A DNA stretch of 64,000 nucleotides from Apopatocola sp963618015 (GCA_963618015.1 CAVEQS010000007.1:1-64000); one strand, 5' to 3'. Positions 33,211 to 42,484 are shown, counted from the stretch's first letter. Notes: a model not told the origin generated them from the sequence alone. Numbers and translations are program-made.

Positions 33211-33229
33211 GTTTTTGGAGGAATAACCG

Positions 33230-34234
33230 ATGATCGTCATTTTGAAAAACGGCGCTGCCGAAGAGAAGAAAAACCAGCTTATCGACTGGCTGAAGGAGCA
33301 GGGACTGCAGATCCACACCTCCGTCGGCGAGTATCAGACCGTTCTCGGCCTCGTGGGCGATACGAGCCGGGTGGATATGGATCTTATTGCGAGTCTCGGC
33401 ATCGTCGATTCCGTCAAGCGCGTCACGGAGCCGTTCAAGTGCTGCAACCGCAAGTTCCACCCGGACGACACCGTCGTGCAGGTCGGGGATGTGCGCATCG
33501 GCGGCGGGAACTTTGTGATGATCGCCGGCCCCTGCAGCGTTGAGAGCGAGGAGCAGATCGTCGGCATCGCAAAGGCGGTCAAGGCCTCCGGCGCGCAGAT
33601 CCTCCGCGGCGGCGCTTTCAAGCCGCGCACCTCGCCTTACGATTTTCAGGGCCTCGCCGCGACGGGACTGGAACTTCTGAAGATCGCCCGGCAGGAGACG
33701 GGCCTTCCGATCGTCACCGAGATCATGGGTACCTCCGCGCTCGATCTTTTCGCCGATGTGGACGTCATCCAGGTCGGCGCGCGCAACATGCAGAACTTTG
33801 ATCTGCTCAAGGAGCTCGGGAAGCTCCGCAAGCCTATCCTGCTCAAGCGCGGCCTTGCTGCCACGCTCAAGGAGCTTTTGATGAGCGCCGAGTACATCAT
33901 GGCCGGCGGCAACGAGCAGATCATCCTCTGCGAGCGCGGCATCCGCACGTTTGACGATTATACAAGAAACACGCTCGACCTCGCCGCCGTGCCGATGCTC
34001 CACGAGCTGACGCACCTGCCGGTCATCGTCGATCCGAGCCATTCTACCGGCCTTGCCCGCATGGTGCGCCCGATGGCGCTTGCCGCGGCGGCCTGCGGCA
34101 CGGACGGGCTCATCATCGAAGTCCACAACGACCCGATGCACGCGCTGTGCGACGGCGCGCAGTCCATAAAGCCGGAGGAATACGATGCGCTCTGCAAGGA
34201 CGTGAGCGCCATCCGCGAGGTGGCAATGCGATGA
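33230..34234 (+). CDS. aroF: 3-deoxy-7-phosphoheptulonate (DAHP) synthase, type I-beta
   Basis: 334 residues. An N-terminal ferredoxin-like/ACT-like regulatory domain (1-75) precedes the KdsA/DAHP barrel. Signature segments are A-G-P-C-S-V-E-S, K-P-R-T-S-P-Y-D-F-Q-G and D-P-S-H-S-T-G. It condenses PEP and erythrose 4-phosphate in the first, committed step of the shikimate pathway with a divalent metal. The N-terminal domain is the allosteric site for Tyr/Phe in related enzymes. TTGGAGG lies 10 bases upstream. It heads the nine-gene operon; its stop overlaps the next start (ATGA). Confidence 0.96.
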   Translation: MIVILKNGAAEEKKNQLIDWLKEQGLQIHTSVGEYQTVLGLVGDTSRVDMDLIASLGIVDSVKRVTEPFKCCNRKFHPDDTVVQVGDVRIGGGNFVMIAGPCSVESEEQIVGIAKAVKASGAQILRGGAFKPRTSPYDFQGLAATGLELLKIARQETGLPIVTEIMGTSALDLFADVDVIQVGARNMQNFDLLKELGKLRKPILLKRGLAATLKELLMSAEYIMAGGNEQIILCERGIRTFDDYTRNTLDLAAVPMLHELTHLPVIVDPSHSTGLARMVRPMALAAAACGTDGLIIEVHNDPMHALCDGAQSIKPEEYDALCKDVSAIREVAMR

Positions 34235-35064
34235 CCGCCGGGATCGTTGGACTCGGGCTGATCGGCGGCTCACTCGCCAAGGCGTATCGCGCGCACGATG
34301 CGCGCGTCCTCGCTTTTGATACGGACAGCGCTGTGCTCTCCTTTGCACAGCTCGACGGCACGGTGGACGCCGTGCTCACAAAAGAAAACGTCTCCGAATG
34401 CGATATCGTCCTCATCGCGGTGCGCCCCGGCGCGGCGGTATCGTATCTGCGCGAGACGGCGCCGCATTTCGGCGCGCATCCCATCGTTATCGACTGCTGC
34501 GGCGTGAAGCGGGAGGTATGCGAGACCGCGTTTGCGCTTGCACGTGAGCACGGCTTCACGTTCCTCGGCGGCCACCCGATGGCGGGCAGCCACAAAGCCG
34601 GGTACAAAAATGCCCGCGCCAATCTCTTCCACGTAGCGCCCATGGTGCTCGTGCCGCCGGAGGGGGACGACATTGCGCTCCTTGCCAGAGCCAAGGAGCT
34701 TCTGGCCCCGGCGGAGTTCGGGCGCTTCAGCGTTACGAGCGCGGCCGAGCACGACCGGATGATCGCCTTCACCTCGCAGCTTGCGCACATTGTCTCGAAT
34801 GCCTACATCAAAAGCCCCACCGCGCGCAGCCACAAAGGCTTCTCAGCGGGAAGCTATAAGGACCTAACGCGCGTTGCCTGGCTCGATCCCGCCATGTGGG
34901 CGGAGCTCTTCCTTGATAACCGCGACAATGTGCTCTTTGAGCTCGATAGTCTCGCAGATTCTCTTGCACAGTACCGCACGGCGGTGGAGAATAACGATCT
35001 CGCAGCGCTCACCGGCCTTCTCGACGAAGGCCGCCGGCGCAAGGAGGAGGTAGACGGACGGTGA
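34231..35064 (+). CDS. tyrA: Prephenate dehydrogenase
   Basis: 277 residues, the monofunctional size with no ACT domain. The Rossmann start G-I-V-G-L-G-L-I-G-G-S and the prephenate-binding G-G-H-P-M-A-G-S-H region with later H-D and S-Q-L-A-H-I are present. It oxidises prephenate to 4-hydroxyphenylpyruvate with NAD(P), the tyrosine branch. Start and stop overlap both neighbours by four bases, so translation is coupled. The absence of an ACT domain suggests that control of the branch rests on attenuation and the other enzymes. Confidence 0.93.
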   Translation: MTAGIVGLGLIGGSLAKAYRAHDARVLAFDTDSAVLSFAQLDGTVDAVLTKENVSECDIVLIAVRPGAAVSYLRETAPHFGAHPIVIDCCGVKREVCETAFALAREHGFTFLGGHPMAGSHKAGYKNARANLFHVAPMVLVPPEGDDIALLARAKELLAPAEFGRFSVTSAAEHDRMIAFTSQLAHIVSNAYIKSPTARSHKGFSAGSYKDLTRVAWLDPAMWAELFLDNRDNVLFELDSLADSLAQYRTAVENNDLAALTGLLDEGRRRKEEVDGR

Positions 35065-36122
35065 AAACGATCCATGCAACGGCTTCGCGCGAATACGATG
35101 TCGTCATCGGCGCAAAGCTGCTCGACGAATGCGGCGAGCGGATAGCCGCCGCCGTTCCGGGCGCGGAAAAGGCGGTCATCTGCACCGATTCGACCGTGTA
35201 CCCGCTCTACGCCGAACGCGTGGCCGCCTCGCTCAAGGCGGCGGGCTTTGCGGTTTTGGAATATGTTTTTCCCGCCGGGGAACGCTCCAAAACGCTGGAT
35301 ACCTGGCAGCAGATGCTCTGCTTTCTTGCCGAAAACCGCGTGAGCCGGAGCGACGTTGTCGTCGCGCTCGGCGGTGGTGTCGTGGGCGATATGGCCGGGT
35401 TTGCCGCGGCGTGCTATCAGCGCGGCGTTCCGCTCGTACAGATCCCCACAACGCTCCTCGCCGCGGTGGATTCCTCCGTCGGCGGGAAAACGGCGGTCGA
35501 TCTTCCGGCAGGGAAAAACCTTGTCGGGGCCTTCTGGCAGCCGTCGCTCGTCTTGTGTGATACCGGCACGCTTCAAACGCTTCCGGAAGCCGTCCGGCGT
35601 GACGGCTGCGCGGAGATCATCAAGTACGGCGTGCTGGACGGCGAGGCGCTCTTCTCCGCGCTGGAAAACAGCCTGCCCGACACGATATCGGAGGATATCC
35701 TGGCCCGCTGCGTGGAAATAAAGCGCGATATCGTCGCCGCGGACGAATTCGATACCGGCGCGCGCCGCCTTTTGAATCTCGGCCATACTGCCGCGCACGC
35801 GGCGGAACTGTTGAGCGATTACTCCCTCTCCCACGGCAGCGCCGTGGCGATGGGGCTTTGCGCCATGGCGCGCGCGTGCGCTGTGCGCGGCCTCTGCACC
35901 GATGAGGACGCCGCGCGCATCGAAGCGCTTATCAAAAAATGCGGCCTTCCGACGGAGCTTCCGTATACGGCGGAAGCGCTCGCGGCCGCCGCGCTTTCGG
36001 ATAAAAAACGCGCGGGCTCAACGCTTCCCATCATCACCGTCGAGGCTCTGGGGCGCTGCGCCGTGCGAAAGATCGACGCCTCCGACTATGCCGTATGGCT
36101 CCGGCAGGGGGGCGAAAAATGA
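35061..36122 (+). CDS. aroB: 3-dehydroquinate synthase
   Basis: 353 residues, starting at a GTG that overlaps the tyrA stop; GGAGG lies upstream. Conserved segments are G-G-G-V-V-G-D-M-A-G-F-A-A, Q-I-P-T-T-L-L-A-A-V-D-S-S-V-G-G-K-T and the metal His motif L-N-L-G-H-T-A-A-H-A. It converts DAHP to 3-dehydroquinate with NAD+ and a metal, step two of the pathway. Confidence 0.97.
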   Translation: MKTIHATASREYDVVIGAKLLDECGERIAAAVPGAEKAVICTDSTVYPLYAERVAASLKAAGFAVLEYVFPAGERSKTLDTWQQMLCFLAENRVSRSDVVVALGGGVVGDMAGFAAACYQRGVPLVQIPTTLLAAVDSSVGGKTAVDLPAGKNLVGAFWQPSLVLCDTGTLQTLPEAVRRDGCAEIIKYGVLDGEALFSALENSLPDTISEDILARCVEIKRDIVAADEFDTGARRLLNLGHTAAHAAELLSDYSLSHGSAVAMGLCAMARACAVRGLCTDEDAARIEALIKKCGLPTELPYTAEALAAAALSDKKRAGSTLPIITVEALGRCAVRKIDASDYAVWLRQGGEK

Positions 36123-37375
36123 ACTTTGTTATCTCTCCGGGCACGCGCACCGGCGCGGTGCGCATTCCGGCTTCCAAATCGCAGGCGCACCGCCTGCTCA
36201 TCTGCGCGGCGCTCGGGAAAAATCCCGTGACCGTTCACTGCGACGGCCTGAACGCCGACATTCTCGCGACCGCAGCGTGCCTTCGCGCGCTCGGCGCGAA
36301 GATCACCGAAGAGGACGGCGCGCTGCGCGTCGAGCCGATCAGGGAGACGCCGGGCGGTCTTTGCGTCCTGCCCTGCGGCGAGAGCGGGTCAACGCTTCGC
36401 TTTCTGCTCCCGGTCGTCGGCGCGCTCGGCGCGGACGCGGTTTTCCTGCGCGAAGGGCGCTTGCCCGAGCGTCCGCTCGAGCCGCTGTTGAGCGAGCTTG
36501 TCCGCGGCGGCATGGCGTTTCGCTCGGAGGGGGATAAGCTCTTCTGCGCCGGAAAGCTCCGGCCGGGGGCGTACACGCTCCCCGGGAACATCTCCTCGCA
36601 GTATATTTCCGCGCTGCTCTTCGCGCTGCCGCGTCTTGCCGGAGAGAGCACACTCACCATCACCGGCGCGAGGGAGAGCGAGGGCTATATCGCCATGACG
36701 GAGAACGCCCTTGCGCAAAGCGGCATCCGGCTATATAAGACAGATTCCGGGTATGATATCCCCGGCGGGCAGGTATATTCTCTGCCCGGTACGGTAGAGG
36801 TCGAGGGAGACTATTCCTCGGCGGCATTCTTCCTCTGCATGGGTGCGCTCTCGCGCACCGGCATCACCGTTTCCGGCCTGCGCGCCGATTCCGCGCAGGG
36901 TGACCGCGCGGTGCTCGATATCCTCCGCGCCATGGGAGCCGTTGTGGAAGAAACCGCATCGGGCATTACGGTGCGGCGCGGCGCGCTTCGCGGCACGATC
37001 ATCGATGCCGCGCCCGTTCCCGATCTTATCCCCGCACTGTGCGCGCTGGCCGCGGCGGCGGAAGGGGAGACGCGCGTGGTAAATGCCGCGCGGCTCCGGC
37101 TCAAGGAATCCGACCGGCTCGCCACCACGGCGGGGATGCTCTCCGCGCTCGGCGCGGATATCGAGGAACTGCCGGAGGGACTGGTTGTCCGCGGCAGAGC
37201 GCTTCGCGGCGGTGCCGTGAGCGCGCAGCACGACCACCGCATCGCGATGGCGGCGGCGGTGGCGGCGTGCGCCTGTGCGGAGGCCGTCACGGTCGAGGGC
37301 TGGGAGTGCACGAATAAATCCTACCCGCGCTTTCGCGAGGATTTTAACGCATTGAAAAAGGAGGAAACGCCGTGA
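36119..37375 (+). CDS. aroA: 3-phosphoshikimate 1-carboxyvinyltransferase (EPSP synthase)
   Basis: 418 residues from the ATG overlapping the aroB stop. The conserved P-A-S-K-S-Q-A-H-R start, the phosphate-binding C-G-E-S-G-S-T-L-R-F, and the late K-E-S-D-R and Q-H-D-H-R-I-A-M motifs mark a complete enzyme. It transfers the enolpyruvyl group of PEP to shikimate 3-phosphate. The loop differs from the L-G-N-A-G-T form of E. coli. The stop overlaps the GTG of aroC. Confidence 0.97.
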   Translation: MNFVISPGTRTGAVRIPASKSQAHRLLICAALGKNPVTVHCDGLNADILATAACLRALGAKITEEDGALRVEPIRETPGGLCVLPCGESGSTLRFLLPVVGALGADAVFLREGRLPERPLEPLLSELVRGGMAFRSEGDKLFCAGKLRPGAYTLPGNISSQYISALLFALPRLAGESTLTITGARESEGYIAMTENALAQSGIRLYKTDSGYDIPGGQVYSLPGTVEVEGDYSSAAFFLCMGALSRTGITVSGLRADSAQGDRAVLDILRAMGAVVEETASGITVRRGALRGTIIDAAPVPDLIPALCALAAAAEGETRVVNAARLRLKESDRLATTAGMLSALGADIEELPEGLVVRGRALRGGAVSAQHDHRIAMAAAVAACACAEAVTVEGWECTNKSYPRFREDFNALKKEETP

Positions 37376-38439
37376 GCAGTCTCGGAAACGATTTTCGCAT
37401 TACCATTTTCGGCGCTTCGCACGGCGAGGCCATCGGCGTCGTTATGGAAGGGCTGCCCGTGGGGTTCGCCATCGATATGGATGCGCTCTCCAACTTTCTC
37501 GCGCGGCGCGCGCCGGGACGCGGCGCGTTTGCCACCGCGCGGCGCGAGAGCGATATGCCGCTCTTCCTTAGCGGCGTGAAAAACGGCGTTACCTGCGGCG
37601 GTGCGGTCACGGCGGTCATCCGCAACAGCGACGCGCACCCCGGCGACTATGACGCTCTGCGCAATACGCCGCGCCCCGGCCATGCGGATTTTGCCGCGCG
37701 CATGAAGGACGGCGACGCGGTCGATCTCTCCGGTGGCGGGCGCTTTTCCGGGCGGCTCACCGCGCCGCTCTGCGTTGCAGGCGGCATCGCCATGCAGCTT
37801 CTCGAAGAGAAAAATATCCGCATCGTTTCGCACATCGCCTCCATCGCCGGCATTGCCGATGAGGGCATTTTCCCGGCGTCGACGCTCGGCAAGAGCTTCC
37901 CGACGCTCAGCGAAGCGCGCGGCGAGGAAATGCTTGCCGCCATTGCCAAGGCGCGCGCCGACGGCGACAGCGTCGGCGGCGTGGTGGAATGTGCGGTGCT
38001 CGGCCTGCCTGCGGGGCTTGGCGATGCGCTTTTTGACGGCGTGGAGAGCCGGCTCTCTGCCGCGCTCTTCGGTATCCCGGCCGTGAAGGGCGTGGAGTTC
38101 GGCGCGGGGTTCGCCGCGGCGGGGCTGCGCGGCAGCGAAAATAACGACGCCTTTGTATTGCGCGGCGGAAAGGCCATCACCGAAACGAACCGCTGCGGCG
38201 GCATCCTCGGCGGCATCACGACGGGCGCGCCGCTCGTGTTCCGCACAGCGTTCAAGCCGACGCCGTCCATTGCGCGGCGGCAGCGCACCGTGGATCTTGC
38301 CGCGATGCGTGAAACGACCATCGAAATTGCCGGACGGCATGACCCCTGCATCGTGCCGCGCGCCGTTCCCTGCGTGGAAGCGGCGGCTGCGGTCGTACTA
38401 TATGATATTCTTTGTTCGGAAAGAGGGAGAAAGCCATGA
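37372..38439 (+). CDS. aroC: Chorismate synthase
   Basis: 355 residues with a GTG start overlapping the aroA stop. The motifs G-A-S-H-G-E-A, the R-R-A-P-G R/H region, G-G-R-F-S-G-R and the C-terminal R-H-D-P-C are present. It eliminates phosphate from EPSP to give chorismate and needs reduced FMN. No separate flavin reductase domain is attached. Its stop overlaps the start of pheA. Confidence 0.97.
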   Translation: MSSLGNDFRITIFGASHGEAIGVVMEGLPVGFAIDMDALSNFLARRAPGRGAFATARRESDMPLFLSGVKNGVTCGGAVTAVIRNSDAHPGDYDALRNTPRPGHADFAARMKDGDAVDLSGGGRFSGRLTAPLCVAGGIAMQLLEEKNIRIVSHIASIAGIADEGIFPASTLGKSFPTLSEARGEEMLAAIAKARADGDSVGGVVECAVLGLPAGLGDALFDGVESRLSAALFGIPAVKGVEFGAGFAAAGLRGSENNDAFVLRGGKAITETNRCGGILGGITTGAPLVFRTAFKPTPSIARRQRTVDLAAMRETTIEIAGRHDPCIVPRAVPCVEAAAAVVLYDILCSERGRKP

Positions 38440-39578
38440 ACATGGACGAACTGCGAAGCCGGATCGACGCGGTGGACGACGAGCTGCTGCGATGCTTTGC
38501 CGAGCGTATGGACATCGCCGGGGACATTGCCCGGTATAAGGCCGAGCACGGCCTTCCGGTGCTCGACGAGCGGCGGGAGAGGGAAAAGCTCTACGCCGTG
38601 AGCGAAAAGGCGCCGGAGGAGCTGCAAAGCTATGCCGTGTCGCTCTATGCGCTGCTCTTTGAGCTGAGCCGCAGCCGCCAGAACCGGCTGCTGCACAAAA
38701 AAAGCCCGCTGGCGGAGAGTGTTCAAAGCGCCATCGAGAACACACCGCCGCTCTTCCCGGAGAAGGCCGCCGTTGCCTGTCAGGGCGTGGAGGGCTCCAA
38801 CTCGCAGATCGCGTGCGAGCGGCTGTTCCGCCTGCCGAACGAGCTTTATTTTTCCACCTTCGACGCGGTGTTTAACGCCATCGAAAAGGGCCTCTGCCGC
38901 TACGGTGTACTGCCCATCGAAAACAGCACCGCAGGCTCCGTGAACGCCGTATACGATCTCATGATGCGTCACCATTTCCATATCGTCCGCTCGGTGCGCG
39001 TGAAGATCGACCACAACCTGCTCGCCCGGCCGGGCGCGAAGCTCTCCGGCATCCGCGAGATCTATTCGCACGAGCAGGCGCTCAGCCAGTGTGCAAAGTT
39101 CCTCTCGTCCCTTTCGGGCGTAAAGATCATCCCGTGCGAGAATACGGCGCTCGCAGCAAAGCTTGTTGCCGAATCCGGGCGGGACGACGTGGCGGCGCTC
39201 TCCACGCGCGCGTGCGAGCGGCTGTACGGCCTTGCATGCCTTGCCCCCTCCGTGCAGGACACGGCGAACAACTACACGCGCTTCATCTGCATCGCGCGCG
39301 ATCTCGAAATTTATCCCGGCGCGAACCGGACGAGCCTTATGATGACGCTGCGCCACGAGCCCGGCTCGCTTTACAAGGTGCTCTCGCGCTTCTATGCGCT
39401 CGGCATCAACCTGAACAAGCTCGAAAGCCGTCCGCTCCCGGAGCGGAACTTTGAGTTCATGTTCTATTTTGATCTGGAAAACCCGGTGTACGACCCCGCG
39501 TTCCTTCAGCTCATGAGTGAGCTGGGCGATATCAGCGAGGAATGCACCTATCTTGGAAGCTATAGTGAGGTAATTTGA
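38436..39578 (+). CDS. pheA: Bifunctional chorismate mutase / prephenate dehydratase
   Basis: 380 residues. Residues 1-85 are an AroQ-type chorismate mutase (M-D-E-L-R-S-R-I-D start). The prephenate dehydratase domain follows, with the signature P-I-E-N-S-T-A-G-S-V and the Y-T-R-F motif. A C-terminal ACT domain shows E-S-R-P, the Phe-binding motif of this family, so feedback inhibition by Phe is likely. Together they convert chorismate to phenylpyruvate. The start overlaps aroC by four bases. Confidence 0.95.
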   Translation: MNMDELRSRIDAVDDELLRCFAERMDIAGDIARYKAEHGLPVLDERREREKLYAVSEKAPEELQSYAVSLYALLFELSRSRQNRLLHKKSPLAESVQSAIENTPPLFPEKAAVACQGVEGSNSQIACERLFRLPNELYFSTFDAVFNAIEKGLCRYGVLPIENSTAGSVNAVYDLMMRHHFHIVRSVRVKIDHNLLARPGAKLSGIREIYSHEQALSQCAKFLSSLSGVKIIPCENTALAAKLVAESGRDDVAALSTRACERLYGLACLAPSVQDTANNYTRFICIARDLEIYPGANRTSLMMTLRHEPGSLYKVLSRFYALGINLNKLESRPLPERNFEFMFYFDLENPVYDPAFLQLMSELGDISEECTYLGSYSEVI

Positions 39579-39579
39579 C

Positions 39580-40803
39580 ATGATGCATTGCGGACTTCTT
39601 GGACAAAAGCTCAGCCACAGCTATTCCCCGGCCATCCACTCCATGCTCGGCGACTATGAGTACAAGCTCTATGAGACCGAGCCGGCGGATGTGGAGACCT
39701 TCCTCCGTAAAGGTGATTTTGACGCGCTGAACGTCACGATCCCCTACAAAAAGCGCGCCGCGGCGCTCTGCGACGAGCTTTCTGAAACGGCGCGCGCCAT
39801 CGGCAGCGTCAATACGATCGTCCGCCGCGCCGACGGCAAGCTCTACGGCGACAATACGGATGTCTACGGCTTTGAAGAACTGCTGCGCCGCGCGGTCTTC
39901 TCCCCGCGCGCCAAAAAGGTGCTCGTGCTCGGCAGCGGCGGCGCGTCCGCTGCGGTGGTGTACGCGCTGGAAAAGCAGCAGGCGAGCGAGATCGTCGTTG
40001 TCTCCCGCGAGGGGAAGGACAACTATTCCAACCTCTCCCGCCACACGGACGCCGAGCTCATCGTGAACACCACGCCGGTCGGCATGTACCCGCACAACGG
40101 CGAGGCGGTCATTGATCTGCTGCGCTTCCCGAACTGCCGCGCCGTCGTCGATCTCATCTATAACCCCGTGCGCACGGAGCTCCTGCTGCAGGCGGAAAAG
40201 CTCGGCATTCCCTACGCAAACGGCATGGTGATGCTCGCCGCACAGGCCATCCGCTCAAGCGAAATTTTCACCGGCAAAAAGGCGCCGGACGGCGCGCTGG
40301 AGCACGCCATCGATCTTGTGAAGAGCAAGACGATGAACATCGTCCTCATCGGTATGCCCGGCTGCGGCAAGTCCGTCGTGGCGGAGGCGCTCGGCAAGAC
40401 GCTTGGCCGCGAGGTGCTTGATACGGATGCCTATATCGAGGAGCACACCGGCTATACGCCGGAGCAGATCATCACGATGCAGGGCGAATCCGCGTTCCGC
40501 AAGCACGAGAGCGAGGCCGTGCGCGAGCTCGGCAGCGCCTTCGGCGCGATCGTCGCTACGGGCGGCGGCGCGGTGCTCCACGAGGAGAACTACGCGCCCC
40601 TCCACCAGAACGGCGTCATTTTCTGGCTGCGCCGCGATCTTGACAAGCTCGAGCGCGACGGCCGCCCGCTCTCCCGCGCGGGAAATCTCAACGCCATGTA
40701 CGAAATGCGTGAGAAGCGCTATCTCCGCTTCGCGGACTATATCATCGACAACAACCGCGCGCTGGAGGACACCGTGGAGGATATCCGCAAGGTGATCCTA
40801 TGA
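39580..40803 (+). CDS. aroEK: Fused shikimate dehydrogenase (AroE) and shikimate kinase (AroK)
   Basis: 407 residues; two adjacent ATG codons (39580 and 39583) are possible starts. Residues 1-245 are AroE: S-H-S-Y-S-P, catalytic Lys in P-Y-K-K, Asp in G-D-N-T-D, and NADP motif G-S-G-G-A. Residues 252-407 are AroK with Walker A G-M-P-G-C-G-K-S (258-265), D-T-D and G-G-G-A-V. The protein reduces dehydroshikimate and then phosphorylates shikimate, i.e. two consecutive steps. The stop overlaps aroQ by four bases. Confidence 0.96.
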   Translation: MMHCGLLGQKLSHSYSPAIHSMLGDYEYKLYETEPADVETFLRKGDFDALNVTIPYKKRAAALCDELSETARAIGSVNTIVRRADGKLYGDNTDVYGFEELLRRAVFSPRAKKVLVLGSGGASAAVVYALEKQQASEIVVVSREGKDNYSNLSRHTDAELIVNTTPVGMYPHNGEAVIDLLRFPNCRAVVDLIYNPVRTELLLQAEKLGIPYANGMVMLAAQAIRSSEIFTGKKAPDGALEHAIDLVKSKTMNIVLIGMPGCGKSVVAEALGKTLGREVLDTDAYIEEHTGYTPEQIITMQGESAFRKHESEAVRELGSAFGAIVATGGGAVLHEENYAPLHQNGVIFWLRRDLDKLERDGRPLSRAGNLNAMYEMREKRYLRFADYIIDNNRALEDTVEDIRKVIL

Positions 40804-41237
40804 AGATCCTCGTTATCAACGGCCCCAATCTGAATCTTCTCGGCGTGCGCGAGCCGGAGCTGTACGGGAAAAAGGACTTTGCCGCGCTTGAGGCATACAT
40901 CCGCGAAGCCTGCCGGGAATATGGCGCGGAGTGCGAGCTCTTCCAGTCCAACCACGAGGGCGCGATCGTCGATGCGATCCAGTCCGCCCTCGGGCGGATG
41001 GACGGCATCGTCATCAACCCCGCGGCGTATACGCACACGAGCGTTGCCATTCTCGACGCGCTCAAGGCCGTGGCGCTCCCGGCGGTGGAGGTGCATCTCA
41101 CGGATATCAGCTCCCGCGAGAGCTTCCGCCACGTGTCCTACGCCGGTATGGCGTGCGAAAAGACGTTCGCCGGGCTGGGCTTTGAGGGGTACCGGAAAGC
41201 GGTCGAATATCTTGTGAACCGGGGGAAAAACGTATGA
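40800..41237 (+). CDS. aroQ: 3-dehydroquinate dehydratase, type II
   Basis: 145 residues, typical of the dodecameric type II enzyme. I-N-G-P-N-L-N-L-L-G, the catalytic Tyr in E-L-Y-G, N-H-E-G and H-L-T-D-I-S-S-R-E-S-F-R are conserved. It dehydrates 3-dehydroquinate to 3-dehydroshikimate (step three). Overlap ATGA at both ends couples it to aroEK and the aminotransferase. Confidence 0.97.
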   Translation: MKILVINGPNLNLLGVREPELYGKKDFAALEAYIREACREYGAECELFQSNHEGAIVDAIQSALGRMDGIVINPAAYTHTSVAILDALKAVALPAVEVHLTDISSRESFRHVSYAGMACEKTFAGLGFEGYRKAVEYLVNRGKNV

Positions 41238-42430
41238 TCCCATCCGAAGTATACGCGCTCGGCGCATCCGGCAATCCCATCCGGGAGATCGCTGATTACG
41301 CCATGCGCCGTGCCGAGGAGGTCGGCGCGGAAAATGTTTACGATTTCAGCATCGGCTCGCCGAGCATCGCGCCGCCTGCAGCGGTGCAGGAAACGGCGCA
41401 GCGCCTTATGCAGGAAATGTCCCCCACGCAGCTGCACGCCTACAGCCCCGATCAGGGGCTGCCGGAGGTGCGCAGGGCCGTGGCGAATTATCTGAACGGG
41501 GCATTCTCCATGACGTACGCGCCGGAGGATATCTATATGACGAGCGGCGCTTCCGCAGGGCTCGCCATTGGCTGCCGCGCGCTGCTCTCGCCGGGAGACG
41601 AGGCTATCACGCTCACACCGTATTTTTCCGAGTATCGCACCTATACCGAGGCGGCCGGCGGCATCATGCGCGAGGTGCCCTCCGAACCGGAGACGTTCCA
41701 GCTCGACTATGATGCATTTGCTGCGGCGGTAAATGAGAAAACGTGGCTCGTGATATTGAACTCTCCGAATAACCCTTCCGGCGTTGTGCTCGGGGAGGAG
41801 AGCGTGCGGAAGATCGCCGCGCTGCTCACCGCCCGCTCGGCGGAGTACGGCCACCCCATTTACATCCTTGCCGACGAGCCGTACCGCGATCTTGTCTACG
41901 ACGGCGACGCCGTGCCGTACATCCCGGCCTATTATGCCGACACGATCTACTGCTACTCATTCAGCAAATCGCTCTCGCTGCCGGGCGAGCGCGTCGGCTT
42001 TCTCGCCGTGCCGCCAGAGAGCAAAGACCGCGTCGCGCTTCGCGCCGCTGTTTCGGGTGCGGGGCGGATGTTGGGATATGTCTGCGCGCCGGTGCTCTTC
42101 CAGCGTGTGTGCGCCGCGTGCCTCGGCCAGACGGGGGAGCTGCGCGAGTATAAGAAAAACCGCGATCTCATCTACGACGGCCTCACCGCGCTCGGCTTTT
42201 CCTGCGCGAAGCCGCAGGGGGCGTTCTATCTCTTCGTGAAGTCTCCGGAGGATGACGCGCGCGCTTTCTGCAAAAAGGCGATGGCGCATGACCTCCTGCT
42301 CGTGCCGGGCGACGATTTTGCCTGCCCGGGCTACGCCCGCCTGGCCTACTGCGTGCCGGAGGAGCGGCTGCGCCGTTCGCTGCCCGCGTTTGCCGCCCTT
42401 GCCGCGGAATACGGCTTGAAAGCCGAATAA
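41234..42430 (+). CDS. PLP-dependent class I/II aminotransferase (aromatic)
   Basis: 398 residues of fold-type I. Visible features include N-N-P-S-G, the D-E-P-Y motif and the PLP Lys in S-F-S-K-S-L-S-L-P-G-E-R-V-G. Its place as last gene in an operon that makes phenylpyruvate and hydroxyphenylpyruvate indicates that it transaminates these to Phe and Tyr; the sequence alone would also fit aspartate aminotransferase. It overlaps aroQ by four bases and is followed by a terminator. Confidence 0.9.
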   Translation: MIPSEVYALGASGNPIREIADYAMRRAEEVGAENVYDFSIGSPSIAPPAAVQETAQRLMQEMSPTQLHAYSPDQGLPEVRRAVANYLNGAFSMTYAPEDIYMTSGASAGLAIGCRALLSPGDEAITLTPYFSEYRTYTEAAGGIMREVPSEPETFQLDYDAFAAAVNEKTWLVILNSPNNPSGVVLGEESVRKIAALLTARSAEYGHPIYILADEPYRDLVYDGDAVPYIPAYYADTIYCYSFSKSLSLPGERVGFLAVPPESKDRVALRAAVSGAGRMLGYVCAPVLFQRVCAACLGQTGELREYKKNRDLIYDGLTALGFSCAKPQGAFYLFVKSPEDDARAFCKKAMAHDLLLVPGDDFACPGYARLAYCVPEERLRRSLPAFAALAAEYGLKAE

Positions 42431-42449
42431 GCCAAAGAAAAAGAAAAGG

Positions 42450-42477
42450 CCGTGCCTCTCGAGATCGGGAGGCACGG
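42450..42477. terminator. Bidirectional terminator ending the aromatic operon
   Basis: CCGTGCCTC (42450-42458) pairs with GAGGCACGG (42469-42477); T-runs lie beyond on both strands, so the convergent helicase gene shares it. Confidence 0.85.
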
Positions 42478-42484
42478 TCAATTT

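Noticed and set aside
37647..39581. 644-codon minus-strand frame antisense to aroC and pheA
   Set aside because: Shadow of two certain genes in another frame; no own start signals.
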